From SZUA-22 sp963751695 (GTDB lineage: Bacteria; Bacteroidota; Ignavibacteria; Ignavibacteriales; Melioribacteraceae): 64,000 bases of DNA. The notes beneath the pieces are model-generated. The model was not told the origin of the DNA and did not search any database. It was given only the letters and a program-made list of their open reading frames with translations. Numbering within the stretch: position 1 is the first letter of the stretch; every line of letters starts with the position of its first letter. Location: assembly GCA_963751695.1 (NCBI GenBank), contig CAVVVP010000003.1, positions 868,001 to 932,000 on the forward strand, in the 5' to 3' direction. Of the stretch, positions 53,939 to 63,148 are shown in pieces. The translations under genes and the position numbers were made by a program.

Positions 53939-54043
53939 TTTCAACTCCAAATAAGTATGTTCATTTATTATTTATTTTGATAATCAAGATATTAGATATT
54001 GCTCTAAATCTCAATAAACTAGATAATAAAATAGGATTATTTT

Positions 54044-54415
54044 ATGCATAGATTTCTATTTGTAAAAGGATTACGTTTGTTTAATACAAAATTGAGGTTT
54101 ATTATCGAAACGAAAGCTACCCCTTCTAAAAACTTTGCGCATTGTGAAAATTCTGAGTGTCGAAAAACTTTTATAATTGCCTCAAACGATATCGTAAAAG
54201 ACGATGGACTTTTGCTTTGTTCTAATTGTAGAAAAAAACTAGGGACACATCATATTGTTCAATGTAGTAATTGTCAAACAGCAGTAAACTTTATTCCATC
54301 AGACGTTGAAGATATTCCTCTTATCTATTTTGTAGAAAAATGCAGCCACTGCACAGGAACGGCGGAGGACGAAAAGCATATTTCTATAAATCACTTTCCA
54401 GAAGCATTTATCTAA
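54044..54415 (+). CDS. Zinc-ribbon-like small protein
   Basis: 123 residues with four paired cysteine motifs (CENSEC, CSNC, CSNC, CSHC), which suggests two zinc ribbons. No membrane segment and no DNA-binding helix is evident. The function is not recognised; such proteins may bind RNA or other proteins. It stands alone between the phosphomannomutase and the first S46 peptidase. Confidence 0.55.
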   Translation: MHRFLFVKGLRLFNTKLRFIIETKATPSKNFAHCENSECRKTFIIASNDIVKDDGLLLCSNCRKKLGTHHIVQCSNCQTAVNFIPSDVEDIPLIYFVEKCSHCTGTAEDEKHISINHFPEAFI

Positions 54416-54536
54416 TTTATTGAGTCTTGATATTAGTGGACTTTTAGTCTATTTAAAAAGGATAAAACATGTTGGTAATCTTTTTTAACCTCATTATTTT
54501 AGTTCAGCAAATATTCGAAATTGTCATGGATAGATA

Positions 54537-56690
54537 ATGAAGACCAGAATAAACAATTATTTTCTTATAGTTTTACTTTTTATTGTAGCCTGTTCAACCA
54601 CTCAAATAAGTGAAAAGAACTCTACTTTCCAATATTTCAACCCAGATACAGTCCAATCATTTAAGTTTGATACTGGAAAAATGTGGACTCTCGAAGACGC
54701 TCCACTCGAATATTTTGAAGAAAAGTACTCTTTCAAACCTTCTGAAGAATGGATGAATAAAATTCAGAAATCAGCATTAAAGTTTGGATCATGGTGCAGC
54801 GCTTCTTTCGTTTCCGGAGATGGACTTGTACTAACAAATCATCATTGCGTTGATTTTATAACTTCAAGAATAGAAGAGAAAGGCGAGGATATAAATGAAA
54901 ATGGTTTTTATGCACCCACTCTTGCAGATGAGAGAAAAGTACCAAATCTTTCTGTAGATCAATTATTACTGATTGAGGATGTAACAAATGAAGTTTTCTC
55001 TGCAATCGACACTGTAGAAGACCAAGAGAACAGAGAAAAAGTTAGAGCAGAAAAAATTGCAGAAATTGAAAAAGCCCGCTCCGAAAAAACTGGACTACTC
55101 TGTAATGTGACATCATTATACCACGGCGGAAAGTATTCATTGTATGGTTACAAAAGATATACTGATGTAAGAGCGGTTTATGTGAATGAAACAAATATGG
55201 GCTTATATGGAGGAGATCCGGATAACTTCACTTATCCTAGATATAATCCAGATTTTGCATTTTTCAGAGTTTATGATGATGAAGGAAATCCACTGCAGAC
55301 TGAAAATTACTTTGAGTGGAGCTTAGAGGGCGCTGAGGAAGATGAACCAATTTTCGTTGTTGGCCATCCCGGTTCAACATATCGATTAAACACAATGTCA
55401 CAGCTGGAGTTTATGCGTGATTTCAGCTCTCGCAACGGCGCATTCGTAACAAAGGGTAAAACTGATATTTATTATGATTTGATAAGAATTGATACTGCAA
55501 ATGCAAAGAGTTACGAGAGCAGAATGGTCTATATAGGAAATGGCGCCAAAGTTTTTTGCGGAATGTACGATTTTTTAACTGATGAATATCTTATGGCTCG
55601 AAAAAGAGATTTTGAAAATAAGTTTAAATCTGCAGTTGAAAATGATCCGGAATTAAAGGGTAAATACGGACATCTTTGGGATGCTCTTGAATCAGTTGTT
55701 GCCGAAAAAAGTGAATATGCTGGAAGGTTAAGTGCTTATACTATAAGTTCAAGGAGTAATTCAAAATACTTCTCAATTGCGCAAGATATGGTTAAACTTG
55801 CAAGAGAGTTAAATAAACCAGAAAATGAAAGAAAGCCAGATTACAAGACAGCTAAGATAGATGAAACAATAAAATCAATTTTCCCCGAAGATTTTAACTA
55901 TTTATTGGAAGAAAAATATCTTGAGCTGAACATCGAGTATTTTTACTTAAATCTTGGTGTGAACAACCCATGGCTTAAAGAAATATTTAATGGACTGAGA
56001 GGAGAAGCAGCAGCTAAATATGCAATTAAAAGTTCCTCTATTTCATCTCCTGAAAAAATAAAGAAGCTAGCGGAGTCTGGCGGTGAGGCAATTCTAAACT
56101 CTACCGATCCATTTATTAACTTTATCTTAAAATCTGAAGAAGTTCTTGCTTCAATTTCGACACAATCGAATGAGAATAAAGAAACCGAAAAGATATTGGA
56201 AAATGAATTGGGCAGAGCATTATTCGAAGTTTATGGAACAACAATCCCACCAGATGCGACATTCACTCTAAGGATAAGTGATGGTGAGTTAAAAAGCTAT
56301 AACTACAACGGTACAATTGCTCCGACTCAAACAACCTTTTACGGTATGTATGACAGATACTATTCTCACAATCAGAAATATCCTTGGGACTTGCCAGAAA
56401 GATGGCAAAATCCAAAGGAAGGTTTTAAGATGAGTACTCAGTATAATTTTATTTCCACAAATGATGTCACAGGCGGTAGTTCAGGTAGTCCAGTTTTGAA
56501 CGCAGAAGCAAAAATAATCGGAACCTCTTTTGATGGAAACATCGAATCTATCCCTGGTGATTTTATTTATAATCCAGTAAACAATAGATCGGTATCAGTA
56601 TCATCAGCAGCAATTTTACAGATTCTAAAATATATAGCATGTGCAGACAGAATTGTAGATGAGCTAGAAAATGGAATGATTTCAGAATAG
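54537..56690 (+). CDS. S46-family dipeptidyl-peptidase (DPP7-like), lipoprotein
   Basis: 717 residues with lipobox IVACSTT. S46 features: WTLEDAPLEYF, LVLTNHHCVDF (catalytic His), FVVGHPGSTYRL and GGSSGSPVLNAE (catalytic Ser) followed by SFDGN. In known enzymes the Gly in FDGN marks DPP7-type preference for hydrophobic P1 residues, whereas DPP11 has Arg. It trims dipeptides from peptides in the periplasm for amino-acid nutrition. A second S46 gene lies 2 kb downstream. Confidence 0.93.
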   Translation: MKTRINNYFLIVLLFIVACSTTQISEKNSTFQYFNPDTVQSFKFDTGKMWTLEDAPLEYFEEKYSFKPSEEWMNKIQKSALKFGSWCSASFVSGDGLVLTNHHCVDFITSRIEEKGEDINENGFYAPTLADERKVPNLSVDQLLLIEDVTNEVFSAIDTVEDQENREKVRAEKIAEIEKARSEKTGLLCNVTSLYHGGKYSLYGYKRYTDVRAVYVNETNMGLYGGDPDNFTYPRYNPDFAFFRVYDDEGNPLQTENYFEWSLEGAEEDEPIFVVGHPGSTYRLNTMSQLEFMRDFSSRNGAFVTKGKTDIYYDLIRIDTANAKSYESRMVYIGNGAKVFCGMYDFLTDEYLMARKRDFENKFKSAVENDPELKGKYGHLWDALESVVAEKSEYAGRLSAYTISSRSNSKYFSIAQDMVKLARELNKPENERKPDYKTAKIDETIKSIFPEDFNYLLEEKYLELNIEYFYLNLGVNNPWLKEIFNGLRGEAAAKYAIKSSSISSPEKIKKLAESGGEAILNSTDPFINFILKSEEVLASISTQSNENKETEKILENELGRALFEVYGTTIPPDATFTLRISDGELKSYNYNGTIAPTQTTFYGMYDRYYSHNQKYPWDLPERWQNPKEGFKMSTQYNFISTNDVTGGSSGSPVLNAEAKIIGTSFDGNIESIPGDFIYNPVNNRSVSVSSAAILQILKYIACADRIVDELENGMISE

Positions 56691-56769
56691 GTTTTAACAA
56701 TAAATGAAATCATAGATTTTAATTTCTATCTATTTTGATAATGATAGAGCTAAAAATATTTTCTGTTTA

Positions 56770-58530
56770 CTAGTTATTAAACAATAATTTATAATCTTTT
56801 TCTTTTCCTTTTTTAGCCCAATCTTCTGGAATTATTTCCCAGTTTCCACCAGCTTTTGGATCGACTTTCCCTTTCTTCTCAATCCATTTCATCATATAGA
56901 ATCGCAAGTCTTTTTCGGTTGACGTAATAATTCTTGAAGAGATTTCATCATTAGGAATTTTTGCTCCAGAAGTTAAATGACCTCCGCCACCATTACCTCG
57001 ATAAGAATTTAGTGCAACTGTATAAAATTTTGAGTGATCAAAAATGCTTCCATCAGACATTGATTCAATAGAAATCCTTTCACCTAAAGGCTTTGATACA
57101 TCAACGGTGTATGTAATTCCCGCAGCAGATTCAAAATTATAAAATCGTTCCTCCAGCATTGGGGCATTAGATCTATCTGACCAAACCAGTTCTCCAGCGT
57201 CATTTTTTTTAAATCTCAAAAGATTATCATTCTCATCTTTCATCTGATTGAACCATTTACCTGCACTATATTCAAGTATATCATTTACTTCTTGACCGGA
57301 GAGTTTCATTGTGTAGAGAAGATTCTCATACTTATAGAGTTTGAACATATCTTTTACATAGATATTTCCTTCTTCGATCTGCGTGCTGAAAGTCAACGGT
57401 GCTGCAAATGAAATATCAGCATCAGAGATATCTAATTGAATACTATGAATAAGATCAACAAAAGGTGAATCACCAAACAATGATTCTCTGGATGAAATCG
57501 ACTCGGAAAAAACACCTATCTTTTTCGAAACATAACTTTTCACTTCTTCAAATTGAGGTTCGAACTTTTCCAAAAACTCTGCGTTGGGCTCATAGTCCTT
57601 TGATTCAATCAAATTCCCACTGATTTCTTTCTCCCAAATCTCTTTTTCATTATTGAATTCCATAACAACTGATACTTCAGCAAACGTACGTGCAGAACTT
57701 GAACCACCAATAACCAATACATCATGACCTTCGTTATTCTTTATGAATCGGTTTCCAGTTTGATGGTCATGTCCTGAAAATACAATATCAAATCCCGGGA
57801 CTCTTTCTGCAACCAGCTTAGTTGCATTTTCATTTTTTGATGTTTCAGCGGTTTGGTTGTTATAAGTATAATCATATCCGGAATGAAAAAGTCCAATCAT
57901 TATATCTGGATTTTCTTTCTCATTAATAATTGGCAACCATAAGTTAGCTGTTTCTATCATGTCATCGAATCTCATTCCCTCCCATATTTTTGGTGGAAGC
58001 CAGTGGGGAATTGCAGGAGTCGTCATACCAAGCACAGCAATTTTAATCCCATTCCTTTTGAGAATCGTGTATGGTTTGAAGTAAGGTTGATCTGTACTCA
58101 GATTAATTGAGTTTGCTGAAAGCCAAGGAAAATTAAGTTCAGTTACAAATCTGTCATAAACATCGTGACCAGTCTCTATATCATGATTTCCTACAGAGCC
58201 GGCATCATATTTCATATAGTTCATTACTTCAGCGTAAAGATGTGGCTCGTCCGATTTTTCAAAGTTGTAATAGTAAACAGCTGGTGTTCCTTGGAGAATA
58301 TCTCCATTACTTAATAAAACTACCGCTTGATTTGAATCCTTTCTTAAATCTTCGACATAAGTGTGAACCTGAGCTAACGAATGGTTGTTTGGCCGAGCAT
58401 TCATAAAGTCGTAAGGGAAAATTGCTCCATGTGAATCTGTTGTTTCTATAATTTTAATAGTTACAGATTGTGAAAAACTAGAGAAAGTTAATAGTAAAAC
58501 ACATACAAATGACCTAAAAATTATCTTCAT
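56770..58530 (-). CDS. Periplasmic 5'-nucleotidase/2',3'-cyclic phosphodiesterase-type enzyme
   Basis: 586 residues from ATG at 58530, selected because AGGAGAAGGG precedes it and it opens the signal peptide MKIIFRSFVCVLLLTFSSFS; the frame to 58743 overlaps the divergent gene. Metallophosphoesterase half: IIETTDSHGAI, GDILQGTP, SVGNHDIETG, VFSGHDHQTG. C-terminal 5'-nucleotidase half: NDILEYSAGKW, and SYRGNGGGGHL. It would release nucleosides and phosphate outside the cytoplasm. It lies between the two S46 peptidase genes. Confidence 0.92.
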   Translation of the reverse strand: MKIIFRSFVCVLLLTFSSFSQSVTIKIIETTDSHGAIFPYDFMNARPNNHSLAQVHTYVEDLRKDSNQAVVLLSNGDILQGTPAVYYYNFEKSDEPHLYAEVMNYMKYDAGSVGNHDIETGHDVYDRFVTELNFPWLSANSINLSTDQPYFKPYTILKRNGIKIAVLGMTTPAIPHWLPPKIWEGMRFDDMIETANLWLPIINEKENPDIMIGLFHSGYDYTYNNQTAETSKNENATKLVAERVPGFDIVFSGHDHQTGNRFIKNNEGHDVLVIGGSSSARTFAEVSVVMEFNNEKEIWEKEISGNLIESKDYEPNAEFLEKFEPQFEEVKSYVSKKIGVFSESISSRESLFGDSPFVDLIHSIQLDISDADISFAAPLTFSTQIEEGNIYVKDMFKLYKYENLLYTMKLSGQEVNDILEYSAGKWFNQMKDENDNLLRFKKNDAGELVWSDRSNAPMLEERFYNFESAAGITYTVDVSKPLGERISIESMSDGSIFDHSKFYTVALNSYRGNGGGGHLTSGAKIPNDEISSRIITSTEKDLRFYMMKWIEKKGKVDPKAGGNWEIIPEDWAKKGKEKDYKLLFNN

Positions 58531-58709
58531 CCCTTCTCCTAAATATATTCTTATATCTTCAATCAATTTCTGAATAGATATTGCAATATCAATAAATTTA
58601 GGATTAAATGTAATTGAAACTTTTAGACTGAATTCAGGTGTAATATTAATCCCCGAAAGTCTTATTTTTACAAAATAGAATTTATAATTTAAAGTAACTG
58701 GACCCTTGT

Positions 58710-60836
58710 ATGAAGCGATTATCACTGTTATTACTCCTTTCAATTTTTATGGAAAATCTGGATGCGCAAGTCGATCTTTACGAACCAATCGATCTCGATA
58801 CTGTAAAATATTCACTAGATGACTTTGGAAGAATGTGGACATTTGATGATGTACCTGTTGAAATGTTTAAAAATCAATATGGGTTCAAACCTACACCGAA
58901 GTGGCTCGAAAAGGTTCAAAGAGCTGCATTGCAATTTGGCGGGGGATGTTCAGCAGCATTTGTTTCAGCTAATGGATTGATAATGACAAATCATCATTGT
59001 GGTAGAGGACAGTTGTCGTCCATTCAAGATAAAGGTGAGAACTGGCTCCGCGATGGATTTTATGCAGAAGAGCTAGAAGATGAGAGAAAGGCACCAAATT
59101 TATTTGTCGACCAGTTAATATCCATCACTGACGTAACCCAAGAAATAAAATCTGCAATGGATTTGGGTAATACCAGTAGTGAAAAAATAGCAATAAGAGA
59201 TTCGATTAAATTCAATCTAGTTAAGATGTATGAGAATAAATTTGGTTTAACATGTAAAGTTATTACCCTTTATAATGGTGGAAAGTACTCACTTTATGCA
59301 TATAAACGTTACACAGACATTCGTTTAGTAATGGCCCCCGATTTTCAAATTGCTGCAACCGGTTGGGATTGGGATAATTTTACGTATCCAAGATACGAAC
59401 TTGATTTCATGTTCTACCGTGCATATGACGAAGATGGAAAACCGGTGGAGTCTCCAGATCATTTTCAATGGAGTAAGAAAGGAGCAAAAGATGGAGAACC
59501 GATTTTTGTAGTTGGAAGGCCTGGGCATACGGATAGACTTTTATCAGTTGTCCAACTTGAATATTTACGAGACGTGAGATACCAACAGAGACTAAGACAC
59601 TATGATGAACTCTATAAAGTTTATTTTGAAATTTTTAAAGCTCATCCAGAACGAGAATCAGAACTTTTAAATAAAGTGATGGGATCTGGAAATGGAAGAA
59701 AATCATATGCTGGGAGATTATTTGGGTTGCGAAAACCACATTTAATGAAAAAGAAATTTGATTTTGAGTGCTCACTTAAAGAGAAAGTTAAAAATGACTC
59801 AACACTTAACCAGAGTTATGGGAATCTATGGGATAGTTTAAACACCGTAATAAAAGAACTAAGATCAATAGCTGATGAGTACTATGGATACGCACATCCG
59901 AGAAGTAATCCGTACTTTGAAATAGCAAAAAAAATAATTCAATATGCTGAAGAAATCCAGAAGCCCGAGGAAGAACGTAATGTGCTTTATCAAACCGATA
60001 TAATTGACCATACAAAAGAAAGTGTATTTCCTAAGAAGTTTGATAAAGAATTGAGTGATAAACTGGTTCGGGTACATGCCAATGTAGTGTCAGTGAACCT
60101 TGGACGTGATAATAAATACTTATACAATCTTTACGGCGGAAAAGTTGGGAATGAAGCTGCGGAGTATGCGATCTCCAAATCGCTGATAACAAGTCGGGAC
60201 AATGTTGATACCTTACTTAATAAATCGGCAGAAGAGATTTTATCTTGTGGTGATCCATTTATCTCATTTATTATCAATACTCGCGATAGATATGAGGAAA
60301 TTACAAGTATTAGAAAAGAAGCAGAAAATAAACTTGCTCTTCTTAATCAAGAATTGGGGGCAGCTATATTTAAAATTTACAGCTCAGCAATCTCTCCAGA
60401 TGCTACATCTTCATTAAGAATTTCAGATGGAGTAATTAAAGGCTATGAGTATAATGGAACAATTGCTCCAGGCAGAACTACATTTTATGGTTTGTGGGAT
60501 AGATACTACTCATTTGGAAAGGAAACATATCCATGGGGTTTGCATGAAAGATGGCAGGAAATTCCAGATGATTTGGACCTCTCCATTCCAATTGGATTAG
60601 CTTCGACAAATGATATTGTGGGTGGAAATTCTGGAAGTTCCCTAATCAATAGTAAAATGGAAGTTGTGGGATTAGCTCATGATGGAAATCTTGAAAGTTT
60701 AGGCGGACATTTTATATATGATCCTGAAAATAATAGAACCGTATCAACAGATTCTTGGGGTTTAATCGAGAGCTTAAAACATATCTACGAAACTGATAGA
60801 CTTGTAGAAGAATTGTTAGAAGGCGAAATTGATTGA
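58710..60836 (+). CDS. S46-family dipeptidyl-peptidase (DPP7-like)
   Basis: 708 residues with a short signal peptide (LLLLLSIFMENLDAQ). Motifs: LIMTNHHCGRG (His), FVVGRPGHTDRL, GGNSGSSLINSK (Ser; the usual SGSP is SGSS here) and LAHDGN, with Gly at the specificity position. It is clearly homologous to the product of 54537 but diverged, so the pair is an old duplication. The Pro-to-Ser change after the catalytic serine is the one departure I see. Confidence 0.92.
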   Translation: MKRLSLLLLLSIFMENLDAQVDLYEPIDLDTVKYSLDDFGRMWTFDDVPVEMFKNQYGFKPTPKWLEKVQRAALQFGGGCSAAFVSANGLIMTNHHCGRGQLSSIQDKGENWLRDGFYAEELEDERKAPNLFVDQLISITDVTQEIKSAMDLGNTSSEKIAIRDSIKFNLVKMYENKFGLTCKVITLYNGGKYSLYAYKRYTDIRLVMAPDFQIAATGWDWDNFTYPRYELDFMFYRAYDEDGKPVESPDHFQWSKKGAKDGEPIFVVGRPGHTDRLLSVVQLEYLRDVRYQQRLRHYDELYKVYFEIFKAHPERESELLNKVMGSGNGRKSYAGRLFGLRKPHLMKKKFDFECSLKEKVKNDSTLNQSYGNLWDSLNTVIKELRSIADEYYGYAHPRSNPYFEIAKKIIQYAEEIQKPEEERNVLYQTDIIDHTKESVFPKKFDKELSDKLVRVHANVVSVNLGRDNKYLYNLYGGKVGNEAAEYAISKSLITSRDNVDTLLNKSAEEILSCGDPFISFIINTRDRYEEITSIRKEAENKLALLNQELGAAIFKIYSSAISPDATSSLRISDGVIKGYEYNGTIAPGRTTFYGLWDRYYSFGKETYPWGLHERWQEIPDDLDLSIPIGLASTNDIVGGNSGSSLINSKMEVVGLAHDGNLESLGGHFIYDPENNRTVSTDSWGLIESLKHIYETDRLVEELLEGEID

Positions 60837-60944
60837 AGGTCTAATTTCTCAAAGTATTTTTCACTCGACTCTGTTCTCATACATTTTTTTTAATGAGTAT
60901 AGGTCAATCATACTAAAACAAAAGTTTTATTGTCGAAAATACTT

Positions 60945-61352
60945 CTATGGATCAAAAATAGTTGGGGCATTCTTACAAGACAACCAAAGCACAGTATCAG
61001 CCACCTCAATTTCTATAACATACTTTCCCGAATCGACAGAAATTTTTTCTGTACCGCACCAAAATCCTTTGTTATGATTCGTGTACACTTTACCATCAAT
61101 CATTGCGCTGGCATTTTCATCTGGCATTCCTGTATCAAACCTAAAGATATCGAACTCGATATATCTGGATTTTGAATTGCTACTTAAACTACCAAGAGTT
61201 TTATTTGATACTGTAAGATTATCCAGCTTGTGATTAGAATTATTCTGGAAACTGAGTGAGAGTCTAAAATCTTCCATTGGAATGGTTTCAGTTGAATTTG
61301 AACATCCAGCAAATACAAATGGTAAGAGAAAAATCATTTGTCTTAAATACAT
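60945..61352 (-). CDS. Small lipoprotein of unknown function
   Basis: 135 residues with a lipobox (FVFAGCSNS). The mature part is beta-rich (FRLSLSFQNNSNHKLDNLTV.., KYVIEIEVADTVLWLSC) like a small immunoglobulin-type fold. No family recognised. It is followed on the same strand only by the convergent peptidase gene. Its own gene is separated from the acyl-CoA dehydrogenase by 66 bases and may share that transcript. Confidence 0.65.
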   Translation of the reverse strand: MYLRQMIFLLPFVFAGCSNSTETIPMEDFRLSLSFQNNSNHKLDNLTVSNKTLGSLSSNSKSRYIEFDIFRFDTGMPDENASAMIDGKVYTNHNKGFWCGTEKISVDSGKYVIEIEVADTVLWLSCKNAPTIFDP

Positions 61353-61418
61353 AAGTGTTTATCCTTCAGTATTTAATATAAAATCAATACAGAATCTCAC
61401 GAATTTCAAATAATTTTT

Positions 61419-63140
61419 CTAAATCAATATTTCATCTGCATGCATCAAATCACTGAAAAGTTCATCTTTAATAGACTCAGCATTTTTCTTTGCATTAGCA
61501 AGTGATGATATGATATATCGATTAGCAATAAATACTTTTCGAGGACTTTCTTCCGCTTCTTCCAAAAGCAGATAACCAATATAGAGATAGCTGTATAGTT
61601 CAACTAAATCTTTTGCCGCAACATCTTGGAATACAGAATCATTTTTATCAACTACATACTTCAAGCTATCTTCAAAAATCTCTTTGATTTGTTTTAAAAA
61701 CCCATTCAATCTTTGTAATCCAGCCTTGTACTCTTTGGCAGCTTTCTGAGCAAAATAATCTTTCAGAATATCATTGAGGACACCACCAATTGCAGCAACG
61801 ATTTGCAGCTGAGAAGTACCTTCATAAATATTGGTTATACGAACATCTCTTGCCAATCGTTCGACCTTGAATTCTTTCATATATCCAGTGCCGCCGTGAA
61901 TTTGGATGGCATCATAAGTGATCTTATTTGAAGCTTCAGTGATCACATATTTAGAAATTGGAGTAAGAAGATTCGCAATTTTAGTTTCTTCTTTCAATCG
62001 GGCCATCTCTTCTTTAAATGGTTTCCCTTCTTCCTTTAATTTTTGAATCTTTTCATCAAGTTTTTCTTTAATATCAACTGACTGCGCGGCACTATAAAAT
62101 AATGATCTACAAGATTCAAGTGAAACACGCATATCAAGAAGCATGTTTGTTACTGCAGGTATGTTGTATATAGCTTTCCCAAATTGTTCTCTTTCTTTAG
62201 CATATTTCAATGCTTCTTCATAAGCTGCCTGTGCTATTCCCAGGGCTTGTGCTGAAACTCCCATTCGCGCTCTAAACATAAGATCAAGAGTATATTTAAT
62301 CAATCCAAATTTTCTTTGCCCAACTAACTCAGCTGGAGTATCATTGAATTGTAGCTCTGTTGTTGGAGAACCATGAATACCGAGTTTATTTTCAATTCTT
62401 CTAATTTTAAGTGTGTCATCATTGTAACATGCGAAGATACTTAAACCTCTTCCATCTTTTGTGCCAGGTTCTGAACGCGCCAATACAACATGAACATCAC
62501 CATTACCGTTTGTTATAAATCGCTTAACACCCTTCAATCGCCATTGACCTTTTTCATCTTGGTAGGCATGAAGTTTAACCGCTTGAAGGTCAGATCCAGC
62601 ATCAGGTTCGGTAAGTGACATAGCACCAGTATGTTCACCTGTACAGAATTTTGGAAGATACTTTTCTCTTTGTTCTTCTGTTCCGAATTTTTTTATTGTA
62701 TCAGCAATATCTTGAAGACCAAATACATTCATAAGAGAAGCATCAGCACGAGATAAAACTTCAATTGACATGACATACATAGTGAATGGGAAGTTTAAAC
62801 CACCATACTTTCGCGGAAGTATCATCCCACTCAATTGTGCTTGAGCAAGCCTTTTAATGTTTTCTTCTGTTCCACTTGCGTAACGAACTTCTCCATCTTC
62901 AAAATGTGCTCCTTCCTCATCAACGCCAGCAGCACGTTCACTTATATAGTTTCCTGCGATATCACCAACGACTTCTAGTACCTTTTCGAAATTATCCATG
63001 GCATCTTCATAGTTTTCATGCGCATAGTCAAATTCTTTAGCTTGCTCATAGTTATCTTCAGCAATATCTACTACTTCTTTTATGTTTAATCTATTGAAAT
63101 GAAATTTTATGTCTTCGTTTTCAGTAAAAAAATTTGGCAT
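61419..63140 (-). CDS. Acyl-CoA dehydrogenase family protein
   Basis: 573 residues. N-terminal helices, then FAD-binding ACAD signatures: GAMSLTEPDAGSDLQAVKLHA, KRFITNGNGDVHVVLAR, the middle beta domain, RMGVSAQALGIAQAAYEEALKYAKEREQFGK, and QIHGGTGYMKEFKVERLARDVRITNIYEGTSQLQ; then a C-terminal extension of about 130 residues as in long FadE-type enzymes. It oxidises acyl-CoA and passes electrons to ETF, whose alpha subunit gene lies 8 bases upstream. Substrate chain length unknown. Confidence 0.94.
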   Translation of the reverse strand: MPNFFTENEDIKFHFNRLNIKEVVDIAEDNYEQAKEFDYAHENYEDAMDNFEKVLEVVGDIAGNYISERAAGVDEEGAHFEDGEVRYASGTEENIKRLAQAQLSGMILPRKYGGLNFPFTMYVMSIEVLSRADASLMNVFGLQDIADTIKKFGTEEQREKYLPKFCTGEHTGAMSLTEPDAGSDLQAVKLHAYQDEKGQWRLKGVKRFITNGNGDVHVVLARSEPGTKDGRGLSIFACYNDDTLKIRRIENKLGIHGSPTTELQFNDTPAELVGQRKFGLIKYTLDLMFRARMGVSAQALGIAQAAYEEALKYAKEREQFGKAIYNIPAVTNMLLDMRVSLESCRSLFYSAAQSVDIKEKLDEKIQKLKEEGKPFKEEMARLKEETKIANLLTPISKYVITEASNKITYDAIQIHGGTGYMKEFKVERLARDVRITNIYEGTSQLQIVAAIGGVLNDILKDYFAQKAAKEYKAGLQRLNGFLKQIKEIFEDSLKYVVDKNDSVFQDVAAKDLVELYSYLYIGYLLLEEAEESPRKVFIANRYIISSLANAKKNAESIKDELFSDLMHADEILI

Positions 63141-63148
63141 CTTATCCT

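Noticed and set aside
60829..61175. Two plus-strand frames at the end of the second S46 gene
   Set aside because: They are opposite the lipoprotein gene 60945-61352, which has a clear lipobox; the plus frames have no signal or family.
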